Shown piece by piece: positions 45,090 to 55,901 of a DNA stretch of 64,000 bases. The translations under genes were made by a program, and so were the position numbers. The notes under the pieces are model-generated. The model worked only from the letters and a program-made list of their open reading frames with translations, was not told the origin of the DNA and ran no database searches. Numbering within the stretch: position 1 is the stretch's first letter; the number at the start of each line of letters is the position of its first letter. Origin of the DNA: Elephas maximus indicus (taxonomy: Eukaryota; Chordata; Mammalia; Proboscidea; Elephantidae); the NCBI RefSeq assembly GCF_024166365.1, contig NC_064819.1, forward strand, positions 206,609,293 to 206,673,292. The letters run 5' to 3'.

Positions 45090-45690
45090 TAGCAGTAGTG
45101 TCGTCTGAATCTGTCTAACTTCAGGGAGGATAATGACCAGGGTCAGCCCAAAGCTGATTCCCATTAGATGGAGGTCAATATACCTCCACCCTCCAACCTT
45201 TTTACCAATTCTGACACCAATTGTTCTTCCCATGACTCTCTCTATACTTCTCTTCTGGGTTCAATAATCCGTTACAATGGCCACACAGAACTTACAGATC
45301 ATACTTACAATTAAGCGGTTTATTAAGGAAGTAACAGGGTGCAACTCAGGATCAGGACCAGGAAGCACGTAGGCAAAGTCCCCCTTCTTCAGTGCAGGAC
45401 AGCTCTCTCAGCTCCCCTCAGCTGTTCAGATCTCTCTGGCAGAACAGGCTCCTCTTGGCCCTCCCATCTGTCACCCACTGGGCCCCTTCTGGGCCTGTTG
45501 CCACTGGCTTTGCCACTGGGCCCCATCTGGGCCTCTTGCTGTCTTCGATATGACAGCCCTTGAGCAGTGTTACAGCTCTTTCAGGAGGTTCCTTACCTCC
45601 TCTTTCTTTCTGCTTTCTTCCTGCTGTCTCATGGCTTAGGGGAAAAATTCTCTCAAGCTGTTTTTTCAAAGAACTAAGGCAAAAAGGCCA
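45090..45690 (-). mobile_element. Possible endogenous retrovirus LTR
   Basis: aattaagcggtttattaagg at 45310 reads as an LTR-type poly(A) region on the minus strand. It is followed by a GC-richer block with internal direct repetition of cactgggccccttctgggcc-like units at 45475-45540. The boundaries and family are unsure. Confidence 0.4.
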
Positions 45691-45829
45691 CATAAAGGAA
45701 CTCATTTGACCAAGTCAATCAATTTCTCTGAATCTTCGTCTCCTCATCTATGAAATCATTTCTCTATCAGTCTGATATTATACTCCTCCTGTATCTTTAA
45801 AATGATCACAAAACCTGTGTCTTAAACTT

Positions 45830-46035
45830 ACCACCAGCTGTGGTCAAGTCATTTCTGACTTACAGCAATCCTATGTGTGCAGAGTAGAACTGTACTCTAT
45901 AGGGTTTTCAAGGCTGTAAGCTTTTGGAAGCAGGTCTCCAGGCCATTCTTCCAAGGCGTCTCTGTGGTGGGTTTGAATCTCCAACCTTTCATTTAGTAAT
46001 TGAGTGCTTAGCTGTTCACACCACACAGGGACTCC
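45830..46035 (-). mobile_element. AfroSINE-related SINE, older full-length subtype
   Basis: gtgtgcagagtagaactgta and ccattcttccaaggcgtctc identify it; minus strand. Confidence 0.85.
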
Positions 46036-46202
46036 ATTAGTCTTCAACTTGGTAATATTTTTATCTTGGTTTTGTTAAGATTCCTCTCTCCCCAGGGTCC
46101 TTGCCTTTATTTATCAGCCATGTCTTAACCACTCCTGTGGCGGTTGCATGAAAATCTTGATTTTTTAAAAAAGTGACTTTCTAAAAGGGCTAGGAGAAAA
46201 TA

Positions 46203-46387
46203 CGTTGCTGTTAGTTGCCGCCTAGTCAATTCTGACTCATGGCGACCCTGTGTGTGCAGAGTAGAGCTGCTCCACAGGGTTTCAAGGCTGTGAGCTGGGC
46301 CTGTCTTCCAAGGATCCTCCGGTTGGGTTTGAACCGACTACTTCCTGGCTAGCAGTCAGTGCTATTTGTGCTATTCAGAAACTCCTA
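46203..46387 (-). mobile_element. AfroSINE-related SINE, older subtype with RTE-like tail
   Basis: Begins gttgctgttagttgccgcc, the reverse of an RTE-type tail, followed by a diverged SINE body and head. Confidence 0.82.
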
Positions 46388-46498
46388 GAAGAAAACATTG
46401 GTGAATATATTTATAATAATTTTGAGGTTGAGAAGGCCATTTTAAAGCATGATACTAAAGACAGAAACCATTAAAAATTGATATCTATAGCTATATAT

Positions 46499-46653
46499 GG
46501 AGCCCTGGTGGCACAGCGATTAAGCATTAGGCTGCTAATTAAAAGGTCGGCAGTTTGAATCCACCAGCAGCTCCTTGGGAACCCTATGGGGCAGTTCCCT
46601 TCTGTCCTATAGGGTCTCTATGAGTCAGAATTAACTCAACAGCAACAGGTTTG
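46499..46653 (+). mobile_element. AfroSINE, deletion subtype
   Basis: Complete plus-strand copy ending aacagcaacaggtttg. Confidence 0.93.
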
Positions 46654-47269
46654 TGTTCATTTTTATAAATATATGCACACATATACAGACATTATTTTCA
46701 TTGGGCAAAACACTCCATCACCAAGCTCATTAAAATTGGGAATAATATTTTCATCATCTATATCAGACAAAAGATTAATGTTTATCTGTTAAGAAAAATT
46801 ATAATCAATAAGAAAAAATTTTAAATTCCATAGAAAAAAACAGGAAAAGGCAATTCTCAAACAATTATAAATGGTAATTCATTTATAAAGAAATATTCAA
46901 CTATTAATCAAAGAAATAGGAGTTCAAAAAGCAATGATATGTTTTCACTTACCAACTTGACAAAAATTATATCAGTGTTGGCAAGGGCATGGGTGAACAC
47001 CTGCTGGGGGAGGCTTCCACTGGGACAACTTAGCAGCAGGCATTAAAAGTATTAAAAAGTGAATACTCTCTGATCTGGCAATTCCATTTGTAAGTATTTA
47101 CCCTCAGGAAATAATCAGACACAAATACACGTGTGCTTATTAGGATGATTAGGGTGATGTTCACTCTCATTTATAATGGTAAAAAATTGGAAATGGTCTA
47201 AGTGTTCAATAATAGGAGATTGGTGAAAATTTTATATAAATATGCATACATATACATATATATATAAAA

Positions 47270-47487
47270 ACTGCCTGGTCCTGTGCCATCCTCCTAATTG
47301 CTACTATGTTTGAGCCCATTGTTGCAGCCACTGTTGTCAATCCATCTTGTTGAGGGTCTTCCTCTCTTTTGCTGACCCTCTACTTTACCAAGCATGCTGT
47401 CCTTCTCCAGGGACTGGTTCCTCCTGATAACACATCCAAAGTATGTGAGATGAGGTCTCACCATCCTCACTTCTAAGGAGCATTAGG
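47270..47487 (-). mobile_element. RTE LINE fragment, reverse
   Basis: cctggtcctgtgccatcctc, gagggtcttcctctcttttg and ctcaccatcctcacttctaa match the RTE 3' region; the terminal tail is absent. Confidence 0.88.
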
Positions 47488-47584
47488 ATTATTAAATTAT
47501 TAAAAAGGGATTCAATAGATGTGTATTAAGAACCTGGAAAGAACTCTGCAATATTTTTTAAATGAAAAATGGCAGGTACATTTT

Positions 47585-47865
47585 GGAAAGGCAATATAGC
47601 CTAGTAGTTTAGTGCATGGATTCAGAAGTCAGACTGCTTGGCTTTGAATCGTGGCTCTCCCCCTTCCTAGCTCCACCCCCTAAAAGCTGTGTGACCGTGA
47701 ATAAGTTACTTTACATCTCTGTGCCTTGGTTTCCTCAGCTGTATAATGGGATACTGTTGGTAGCCCATCTCACAGGGTTGTTGTGAAAATTAAATAATAC
47801 TTGTAGAGCATTTAGAAGTGTGTCTGGCCATGGTAAGTGCTCAATAATTATTAACTTTTATCTTT
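47585..47865 (+). repeat. MIR-type SINE, nearly full length
   Basis: Complete MIR order from gcaatatagcctagtagttt through ccttggtttcctcagctgta to gtaagtgctcaataattatt. Confidence 0.88.
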
Positions 47866-48308
47866 ACCTCTTTATTACAATATATGTGTGTAAAAATGTA
47901 TGAAGAGATATACATATAAATATTCTCAGTGGTTATTTTTTTGGGATTTCAAGTGATGTTTTCCTGGCTATGTTATACTTTGCTGTATTTTCTGAAAATT
48001 TTATAATGATCATCCCTTACTCTTTTAATCAAAGGCAACAATAAAGGTCATTCAATTTTTTAAGAAAGCATAAACTCCCTCTTCTCTGAAACAGACACAA
48101 AGATGTTACCTAGACGTCCCTCAATACATGATGAGAAACACCCACATTCAGAGACTCCACAATATCTTATTACGACACAAAGGATAATAAATGTGTGCAG
48201 AAACATTCAATTTCTCCATTAATTAAACCAACAATTAGAATTCCAATTAAGGTGTCTCACCTCTCTTCTGACATTGCATAACTGTTCTAATGTTACCTTT
48301 CTAATATT

Positions 48309-48476
48309 GTTAGTCATTGTTAGATGCCGTCGAGTCAGTTCTGACTCATAGTACCCTATGTGCAACAGAACGAAACACTACCTGATCCTGCACTATCCTC
48401 CCAATTGTTGTTATGCTCGAGCCCTTGTTGTCGCCACTATGTCATTCCATCTCGTTGAGGGTCTTCCTCTTTTTTC
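48309..48476 (-). mobile_element. RTE LINE 3' UTR fragment, reverse
   Basis: gttagatgccgtcgagtcag, gcaacagaacgaaacactac and gagggtcttcctctttttt. Confidence 0.9.
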
Positions 48477-48589
48477 TAATATTAATTATGATTTTTTAAT
48501 GGAGATGAAGTACAAGATAATGCCCTTCGTGATATCACTGCAAAAGAAAATTTTGTGTTAATAATAGCTATGATGTCCTGTTTATTTAA

Positions 48590-48790
48590 TATAAGCATAA
48601 TAACTCCTTTGATTCTCACAACAACTCTACCAAGTAGGAATTATCATTTCTCCCACTTTGCAGATAAGCAAACAGAGGCTCAGAGATGTTAAGTAAATTG
48701 TCAAAGTCACATACTAATAAAAGGTAGAGCTGGGAATCAAATCCAGTCTGGGTCCAGAACCTGCACTCTTTACCATTAGGCCACATTGAT
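48590..48790 (+). repeat. MIR-type SINE
   Basis: tgattctcacaacaactcta, cagataagcaaacagaggct and aggtagagctgggaatcaaa. Confidence 0.85.
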
Positions 48791-48954
48791 GGAAAGTAAA
48801 CAAATGAGGAGAGGAGGAAAAGAAGGAGAGACAGATAAACATAGAGGAAGGGGAGAGAGAGGGCTAATTGACTATATTTTAAACACTGTCGGAGGCAGAT
48901 CTTATGTTATTTGTCTTTGTCTTCCCGGCATTTAGCTCCATTCCTGATGCACAA

Positions 48955-49021
48955 TAAAACCAAACCAGTTACTGTAGGGTAGATTCTGGCTTTAGAGGTC
49001 CTGTGTGTTACAGAGTGGAAT
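48955..49021 (-). mobile_element. AfroSINE-related tail fragment
   Basis: aaaccaaaccagttactgta plus a short diverged body, cut off by the next SINE. Confidence 0.75.
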
Positions 49022-50022
49022 GTTGTTAGATGCCCTACAGCCGGTTCCGACTCATAGCAACCCTATAGGAGAGAGTAGAACTGCCCCATAGGGTTTCCAA
49101 GGCTGTAATCTTTTATTATTATTATTTTTAATAGTACTTTAGTTGAAGGTTTACAGAACAAACTAGTTTCTCATCAAACAGTTAGTAAACATGTTGTTTT
49201 GTGACATTGGTTAACAACCCCACAACATGTCAACACTCTCCTTTCTCAACCTTGGGTTCCCTATTACCAGCTTTCCTCTCCCCTCCTGCCTTCTAGTCCT
49301 TGTCCCAGGGCTGGTGCGCCTCTTTGGTCTCATTCTGTTTTATGGGCCTGTCTAATCTTTTGCTGAAAGGTGAGCCTCAGGAGTGACTTCTTTACTAAAC
49401 TGAAAGGTTGTCCGGGGGCCATACTCTCAGGGTTTCTCCAGACTCTGTCAGGCCCGCAAGTCTGGTCTTTTTTTGAGTTAGAATTTTGTTCTACAGTTTT
49501 CACCGCTGTGTCCAGGACCCTCTATTGTGACCCCTGTCACAGTAGACAGTGGTAGTAGCCAGGCACCGTCTAGTTGTACTGGGCTCAGTCTGGTGGAGAC
49601 TGTGGTAGATGTGGTCCATTAGTCCTTTGGACTAATCTTTCCCTTGTATCTTTAGTTTCCTTCATTCTTCCTTGCTCCTGAAGGGGTGAGACCAGTGGAG
49701 TATCCTAGATGGCTGCTCACAGGCTTTTAAGACCCCAGACGCTACTCATCAAAGTAGAGTGTAGAACATTTTCTTTATAAACTATGTTATGCCAACTGAG
49801 CTAGATGTACCCTGAGATCATGGTCCCCACAGCCCTCAGCCCAGCAATTTGGTCCCTCAGGGAGTTTGGATGTGTCTATGGAACTTCCATATCCTTGCCC
49901 AAGGCTGTAATCTTTACAGAAGCAGACTGCCATATCTTTCTCCTGCGGATCAGCTGGTGTGTTCAAACTGCCAATCTTTCTGTTAGCAGCTGAGCACTTA
50001 ACCATTGTGCCACCAGGGTTTC
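49022..50022. mobile_element. AfroSINE split by an L1 3' UTR
   Basis: Minus-strand SINE halves at 49022-49112 and 49899-50022 surround a minus-strand L1 3' UTR (49113-49898). The sequence ccaaggctgtaatcttt flanks the insert on both sides as a ~17-bp target-site duplication. Confidence 0.92.
49113..49898 (-). mobile_element. L1 LINE 3' UTR inside a SINE
   Basis: Longer member of the family also seen at 42405-42985 and 61190-62232. Recognisable pieces are ctttagttgaaggtttacag, gcctcttgg-free ctggtgcgcctctttggtct and gccaggcaccgtctagttgt. It starts with a T/A-rich reversed tail. Confidence 0.85.
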
Positions 50023-50049
50023 CTGTTCCTTACATCAAAACTTCCCCCC

Positions 50050-50183
50050 CAAACCAAACCCACTGCTGTTGAGTTGATTACGACTCATAGTAACCCTGTA
50101 AGACAGGGTAGAACTGCTCCTTGGAGTTTCCAAGGCTGTAATCTTTATGGGAGCCAACTGCCACATCTTTCTCCTGGGAGCTC
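50050..50183 (-). mobile_element. AfroSINE, truncated at the head
   Basis: Tail and body (gttgagttgattacgactca, gctgtaatctttatgggagc), ending in ctcctgggagctcc; the tRNA-like head is missing. Confidence 0.88.
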
Positions 50184-50197
50184 CTTACATTGACCCT

Positions 50198-50385
50198 CAT
50201 AAATGAGTAGACTTACAGGGCTCATGCAGTGCAGAAATCTTAGGCTGTTAATAATGGAGGCATGTGTTGGACACTCAGATTGGCAACAAATAAACAGAAA
50301 AGAATGGATGCTCTTCTAAAACGAAAGCAGGGCCCTAATGGTGAGTGTGGAGTATGGCACATGGAAGGTTGGCTTCTTCCAGACC
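50198..50385 (+). repeat. Unassigned interspersed repeat, copy 1
   Basis: Homologous in direct orientation to 52638-52850, with shared ataatggaggcatgtgttgg, acactcagattgg and gagtgtggag blocks. Not a family I recognise. Confidence 0.7.
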
Positions 50386-51430
50386 GACGTCCTGCTCTGT
50401 TTAAGGCTGCTTCTACACTTTATTAGTGGTCCCTGGATCTGTAATTAGAGTCCCCAGCATTTCCTTGTTTCCAAAAAGGCTGGAGTGAGGCCGTCAGGGT
50501 TTATCACCATAGGCGTTTTCCCCTTCTAATCTGCCAGATGGCAGCTGCAGGAAGTGGCGACTAAAGCAACAATCACAATGTAGTGTTGACAGTGTAGCTC
50601 TTCAAATGAATGGGGAATATGAGGAAGCATATGCGCTGTCCTTTCTGAGCGATTCCTGGCCTGGAATATTAGAATTAGCTTTTGTCAGTTGGGCTTTATA
50701 TATTAATTGAGAATAATTAAATACTAAAACACAACTATCTGATTATATGAATTCATCAGCCAAAATACAAAACTGCTTTTTTAAAAGGCTCTTTTCCCAG
50801 ATTAAAATTTATTTTAAGACACATTTATAATTCATCGCTGCTCTTAACCATCATTTACTGACTTCGTAACTGGCTTAAGATGTGTGTGTGTGTGTTTGTG
50901 TGTGTGTATTTATTTATTCATGTGTGGGATATTGTATAAAAAGCAAGCAAACTCTAACTCTTTAGTAACTAGTGAAATTTTTTTTTTTTTTAGCAACCTG
51001 TAAATCTCATAGTCCTTGAGGGAAAAGAGACCAGGGAAATGTATCTAGCACCACTGATTTTCCTTGACATTACAGACTTAAATAGTGTCACTAGCCTCTC
51101 TTAGCGAGGGCAACCTACTGTTCAGATGTGCTAATAGAAAGAAAGCAGAGAGTCTAATGAAAATGCCAGAAACCGTTTGGGAAGCTGGCAAATAGAATGT
51201 GCTCCTAATGTGGACTCAAGCTGCAGACCCAGCCACAGTTCTATTATTAGAATAGGGAGACTGTCCAATGTCCTTAATTGCTCAAAGACATACACCTGGC
51301 ACTTTATGTCGTCCGTGCCACCTGTGAATTATACCTACTATTAGACAGCTAAGACACTTATTCATTCAGTTATCTGTCCATCCATCCATTCATCCATCCA
51401 AAATATTGAGGCCAATCATTTAAAACTGTA
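50386..51430. other. Repeat-poor island, candidate conserved non-coding DNA
   Basis: About 1 kb without recognised repeats except the TG run at 50881-50908 and a T-run near 50979. It has many taat-type cores (atattaattgagaataatta). No coding frame. Confidence 0.4.
50881..50908. repeat. (TG)n microsatellite
   Basis: TG run with one T interruption. Confidence 0.93.
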
Positions 51431-51619
51431 TTCAGTAGGCTTCCTCTGCTGGCACAAATAGTACTTCTTGGAAACCACGATGTGACATGGTTTCTGGTTA
51501 ATGGATTATGTTTTCTTATAAAAACAACATGGTTGAGAGTTTACTGTGTTGGAAAACTCAGAAAAATTATAAATAGGACCCAAAATATTTAGCGAAAGCA
51601 AAAATGTAAGTAAAAACCT
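51431..51619. other. Unassigned stretch, possible SINE remnant
   Basis: gcttcctctgctggcacaaa and cttggaaaccacgatg at 51439-51482 resemble a broken SINE head. The rest is AT-rich. Confidence 0.3.
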
Positions 51620-51833
51620 ACCAAAACAAAAACCAGTTGCTATCAAGTCCATTCTGAGTCATGACAAACCCACGTGTGTCAGAGTAAAACTGTGCTCCAC
51701 AGAGTTTTAATTGCTGATTTTTCAGAGGTAGACTGCCAGGTCTTTCTTCTGAGGTGCCGCTGGGTGGACTTGAACCTCTAACCTTTTGGTTAGCAGCCGA
51801 GTGTATGAACCATTTGCACCACCCAGCAACTCT
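51620..51833 (-). mobile_element. AfroSINE-related SINE, older full-length subtype
   Basis: cgtgtgtcagagtaaaactg, ctgccaggtctttcttctga and gcaccacccagcaactct. Confidence 0.88.
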
Positions 51834-51889
51834 GAAAAAATGTACAGATCTCGATAAATCTATCCTATAGTAGAAGTATGTCAAAGACA

Positions 51890-52030
51890 GAATCTTAGAG
51901 ATGGAAAGTGCTTTGATAATCTTTATTTCACAGGCGAGCCAATGGTCAGAGAGAAGAGAAGACTTGCCCAGGGTCACTTGCTTAACTTAGAAAAGCTAAG
52001 GCTATAGCCCTAGTCTCTTGGCTCCCAGAT
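51890..52030 (+). repeat. MIR-like fragment
   Basis: gatggaaagtgctttgataa, cttgcccagggtcacttgct and ctagtctcttggctcccaga suggest an old MIR-related repeat. Confidence 0.5.
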
Positions 52031-52600
52031 TCATGTTCCTTTTCTGATACCAAACTTCCTCAGAAAGGAGATAGATAAATATAGACACGTCTTACACTGC
52101 TGAAATGAGACCATAACATACTTTGTAAAATATGCAGACAACATGAAAAGATACAACCATATTTCATATGTCTAATAGCTAGGCAAAATAAATATGATCA
52201 AAATAATTAATTAAACATTTGTTTTGTTAAGATCTAGTAAAACATGGGGTGGGGGAGGGAAAATGATATGGTGGCCCATTTCTCTAAATGAAACTGTTCA
52301 GGAACATCTGAACCATTAATTAAGTGGATTCCATTGGTTGTCTGACCAGCATCCCTCCATTCTTTCTCTCTTCCTCACAGAACCCAGATTTTATTCGTGT
52401 TCCTTCCACTCCCTTATGTAGTGTCTGTGCCTCAGGAGATGTGAACCTCTTCCTGACTCCAGAGCTGGTGCTGATGGGTCTAAGGAGTATTCTATCTCCC
52501 TTGCTTGTGATTGGTTCTGGAGAAGGCATATGTCTCAAGTCAGGCTAATGAGACAAGAGCGGAAGGCCATTGGAGGCTCCTTACAGAGTAGAACACTCCC
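52031..52600. other. Unassigned stretch
   Basis: The part at 52310-52590 (gtctgaccagcatccctcca, gtgattggttctggagaagg) may be an old DNA-transposon or LTR remnant I cannot name. No gene. Confidence 0.35.
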
Positions 52601-52643
52601 CAAAAACCAAACCTGTTGCTGTCGAGTCGATTCTGACTCATAA
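52601..52643 (-). mobile_element. AfroSINE tail fragment
   Basis: Only aaaaccaaacctgttgctgt and cgagtcgattctgactcata remain, running straight into the unassigned repeat copy 2. Confidence 0.85.
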
Positions 52644-52850
52644 ATGAGTGGTTGAGTAAGTTCATAGACCTGATGCAGAGAAGAAATATTAGGTTCTTAA
52701 TGGAGGCATGCATTGGACACTCAGACTAGTAATAAACAAACAAACAAAAAAGCATGAAGACTCTTATAAAATGAAAGGAGGACACTAACAGAGAGTGTGG
52801 AGGACTCTCTGGAGGTTATTTTGTGAGGACCGAGATCTCCTGTAGCCACC
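52644..52850 (+). repeat. Unassigned interspersed repeat, copy 2
   Basis: Direct-orientation homologue of 50198-50385 (ttaatggaggcatgcattgg, acactcagactag, gagagtgtggagg), about 75 percent similar by eye. Confidence 0.7.
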
Positions 52851-53939
52851 ACATTACCTACCACTGACCTAGCAATGAAGCCACCACTGACGTAGCAGTG
52901 AGTCCAGCCGATACTGTTTAATAAGTCCAGTGAATGGTTTCCCTTGTTTGTAGCCCAAAATGGATCTTGTAGCCTTCATTTATTCTTTTGTCTTTTCCTC
53001 CTTCCCTTTGTCCCCACAGCATATTGATACTAATCGTTATTATATGACAGATGTCTCAGTACCAAAGTAAACAGCAGTGTTTCTCAAATTTTTTTTTCAT
53101 TATCAGCCCTACTTAAGGACACTTTAATTAGGCATTTTAATTAGGCATTTTTTTTCCTAACACCCCTCATTAAATTTTAATACCGCAGGTCCACCGAATA
53201 TCTGTGTAAAGTGTGCATATCTGTGCTTCATACACAAAATAATCATATTTTTTTCATCCTCCCCAAAACCAATTTTCACCTCCTTGGACAAAAATTCCTG
53301 TTCTTCCCATCCCTCCTCAGAGATAGCCACTCTCATCAGTTTGGCATGATCTTTCTAGATCTTACCCTAGGCATTTTATACCTCTACTTGTGGCACATGG
53401 CACTGGACAGACCAGTCCAGGGTGATGGCACCCACAGGCCTGGGCTCCCACTGCTGGGTGATCTCTCGAGTCACACTCCTGAGACACAGGCCAGCACCTC
53501 ACATGTGGCCGAGCAGATCCACTTGGTGACCGGTTGGTTTGCAAATCCTTCTCCTCACAAACTACAGGTTTATAATGTGCAGGAGATCGCATCCTCTGCC
53601 CATGCACTGAATATTTAGTGTATTCCATTTTGTTTAGGTTTCTATCTCTCCTTCCTTTCTTTAGATTATTTCTCCTCATAGCTTTTTAGCCAGAACATTT
53701 AGGTCCTTTTCTGTTTTTAAGATAGCGTCGGTTCATTTTGTAGCTGCCTCGGAAAGGTATTGAGGTAAATATCAGTTTGTGCTGTAAAATAAGTGTCATA
53801 TACTACTTTTTTACTGTTGGTTAATTTACTAATTCCCTTATCTTTCTCTCTGTTTTTATACTTTTTACTTCAGTTAATAGAACTTGTAAACTAGTGATGG
53901 GGAAAATAAACTATTTTAAGGTTGACAAATTTCCTGAAA
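52851..53939. other. Unassigned stretch
   Basis: No gene recognised. A short direct duplication of tttaattaggcatttt occurs at 53123-53150. Confidence 0.35.
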
Positions 53940-54305
53940 TCAACCCCAAGGATTGTCATTAGACGAGCTATACAAGGTCACCCCTGCTCTCCACCCATTG
54001 GTTCTCCAGCCCCTCCATGATCCTGTAGTGGGACACTCAGAAGGAAAGGGGACAGGTTGGTGAGGGGAGAAGCTGGTGTTGCTGACCTGCACGGTAACAA
54101 GCATGTGGAACTTGGAATCTGGAGGAACCAACCATAGGAAGTCACCAACCCCAGAGTCACCATCCAGCATGGAGATCTCTAGGTAGGGCTCTGGGGTGGA
54201 GACCATACATGACACCAATCGTATGGCAATAAGGCTGTCAAAGACGGGAGACAGCTCACCTTCAGTAAGGAGATGCAAGTCATACCTCAGGATTCCTTGT
54301 AACAT
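53940..54305 (-). pseudogene. Unassigned 121-codon open frame (possible retrocopy or exon)
   Basis: The minus-strand frame starts MLQGILRYDLHLLTEGE and has a protein-like composition (EPYLEISMLDGDSGVGDF, WLVPPDSKFHMLVTVQVS) for about 80 residues, then becomes Trp/Gly/Ser-rich and ends. I do not recognise the family. No splice sites or promoter could be assigned. It might be a fragment of a processed pseudogene, or chance. Confidence 0.3.
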
Positions 54306-54602
54306 TTAGCAGACTGTAGACATAGACGTTTTCTCTATCTTGATATTATTTGAGGCACTGGACCAGGGGGTTAAACTTGCTTGAAGGAATGTGGAGAATG
54401 ACTGAGAAAACTGTTGCCACTACTTACACCTCCTTCAGATAGGGGCAAGGAGATGAGAGGGTTCAAACATGGGCTATCTCCCAATGAGGAACGCAGATTG
54501 TTAGGGGTGTAAGAGAAGCCAGGAACTAAGAAAGAGGATTACGGTGGTGTAGCAATTGCCACTCACTTTGTGGGAGTCACAGACATTACCACCCTTGGTA
54601 CT
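54306..54602. other. Unassigned spacer
   Basis: No repeat or gene recognised between the open frame and the RTE copy. Confidence 0.3.
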
Positions 54603-55215
54603 ATGTTGTTGTTGTTGTTACATGCATTGAGTTGGTTCCAGCTCATAGTGACTCTATGTATAACAGAATGAAACACTGCCTGGTCCTGTGCCATTCTCAC
54701 AATCATTGCTATGTTTAAGCCCATTGTTGCAGCCACTGTGTCAATCCATCTCATTGAGGGTCTTCCTTTGTTTTGCTGGCCCTCTGCTTCACCAAGCATG
54801 ATGTCCTTCTCTAGGAACTGGTCCCTGATAACACGTCCAAAGTATGTGAAAAGAAGTCTCGTCATCCTCACTTCTAAGGAGCATTCTGGCTGCACTCCTT
54901 CCAAGACAGGTTTGTTTGTTCTTCTGGAAGTCCACGGTACATTAAATCTTCACAGTAACACCATAATTCAAAGGCATCAATTCTTCTTTGGTCTTCCTTA
55001 TTCATTGTCCAGCTTTTGCAGGTATATGAGGTATCTGAAAATACCATGGGTTGGGTCAGGGGTGCCTTAGTCCTCAAAGTGACACCTTTGCTTTTTAACA
55101 CTTTAAAGAGGTCTTTTACAGCAGATTTGCCCAATGCAATTCATCGTTTGCTTTCTTGACTGCTGCTTCCATGCCATTGATCGTGGATCCAAGTAAAATG
55201 GAATTCTTGACAACT
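54603..55215 (-). mobile_element. RTE LINE, 3' end, reverse
   Basis: Starts ttgttgttgttgttacatgc, runs through the 3' UTR and reverse transcriptase C-terminal region (minus-strand ESWTMNKED-like KSWTMNKEDQRRIDAFELWC) to ggaattcttgacaacttg. Frames are broken near 54830 and 54930. Confidence 0.92.
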
Positions 55216-55542
55216 TGGTGCTGTAAGAGTAGACTTAATGCTTTGGGGTTTTGTGGAAAGCACGTTTGATTGCTGATTTACGGAGGGCTGGAAGGAAGGT
55301 AAGTGGTCTGAGAGATGAGAAGAATGGAGAGAGGGGAAAGAATCTGGGTGAAGTTGCTGCCAAGTGTTCTATCTCCATTAATTTTCTCTGTCTCAGGACT
55401 CGTAATACAAAAACCAGCCAATATGTTTTCACTCAACAATTCAACTAAGTCCTTCTGATGGCTGTGAAATGTAATATAATAACTGCTGCCACAAGGTGGC
55501 AGCACTATCTTCTTGGCTGTGTTCATCAAGTCTGTCATGTGC
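55216..55542. other. Unassigned spacer
   Basis: No repeat or gene recognised; overlapping short open frames on both strands look like chance. Confidence 0.3.
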
Positions 55543-55731
55543 TGCTGAGACCATTCCAACTCATAGGGATCCTATAGGACTGAGTAGAACTGCCCCATAG
55601 GGTTTCCTAGGTTGTAATCTTTATGGGAATACATCGCTAGGTCTTTATTCCCACAGAGTGGCAGGTGGGTTTGAACCATCAACCTTTTGGTTAGCAGCCA
55701 AGGGCTTAACCATTGCACCACCAGGGATCCT
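55543..55731 (-). mobile_element. AfroSINE, full-length subtype
   Basis: Minus-strand copy retaining the internal block (gttgtaatctttatgggaat). Confidence 0.92.
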
Positions 55732-55737
55732 TATACC

Positions 55738-55901
55738 AAACCCAAAACCAAACCCATTGCCATCGAGTTGATTCCAACTCATAGAGACCCTATAGGATGG
55801 AGTAGAACTGCCCCGTAGGGCTTCCAAGGAGTGGCTGATGGTTTTGAACTGCTGACCTTTGGTTAGCAGCCAAACGCTTAACCACTGAGCCACCAGGGCT
55901 A
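55738..55901 (-). mobile_element. AfroSINE, deletion subtype
   Basis: Follows the previous SINE after 6 bp, same orientation: accaaacccattgccatcga to gagccaccagggctac. Confidence 0.93.

Larger units (their letters stand above)
46654..48070 (+). repeat. Old L1 LINE, ORF2 end, interrupted
   Basis: caattctcaaacaattataa, gcaattccatttgtaagtat, ggaaataatcagacacaaat and gaaatggtctaagtgttcaa match L1 ORF2/3' UTR. It is broken by the RTE piece at 47270-47487 and a MIR at 47585-47865, and tails off near 48070. Confidence 0.65.

Noticed and set aside
55278..55559. Overlapping open frames on both strands near 55.3 kb
   Set aside because: Short, unrelated in sequence to any family I know, and with no gene signals.
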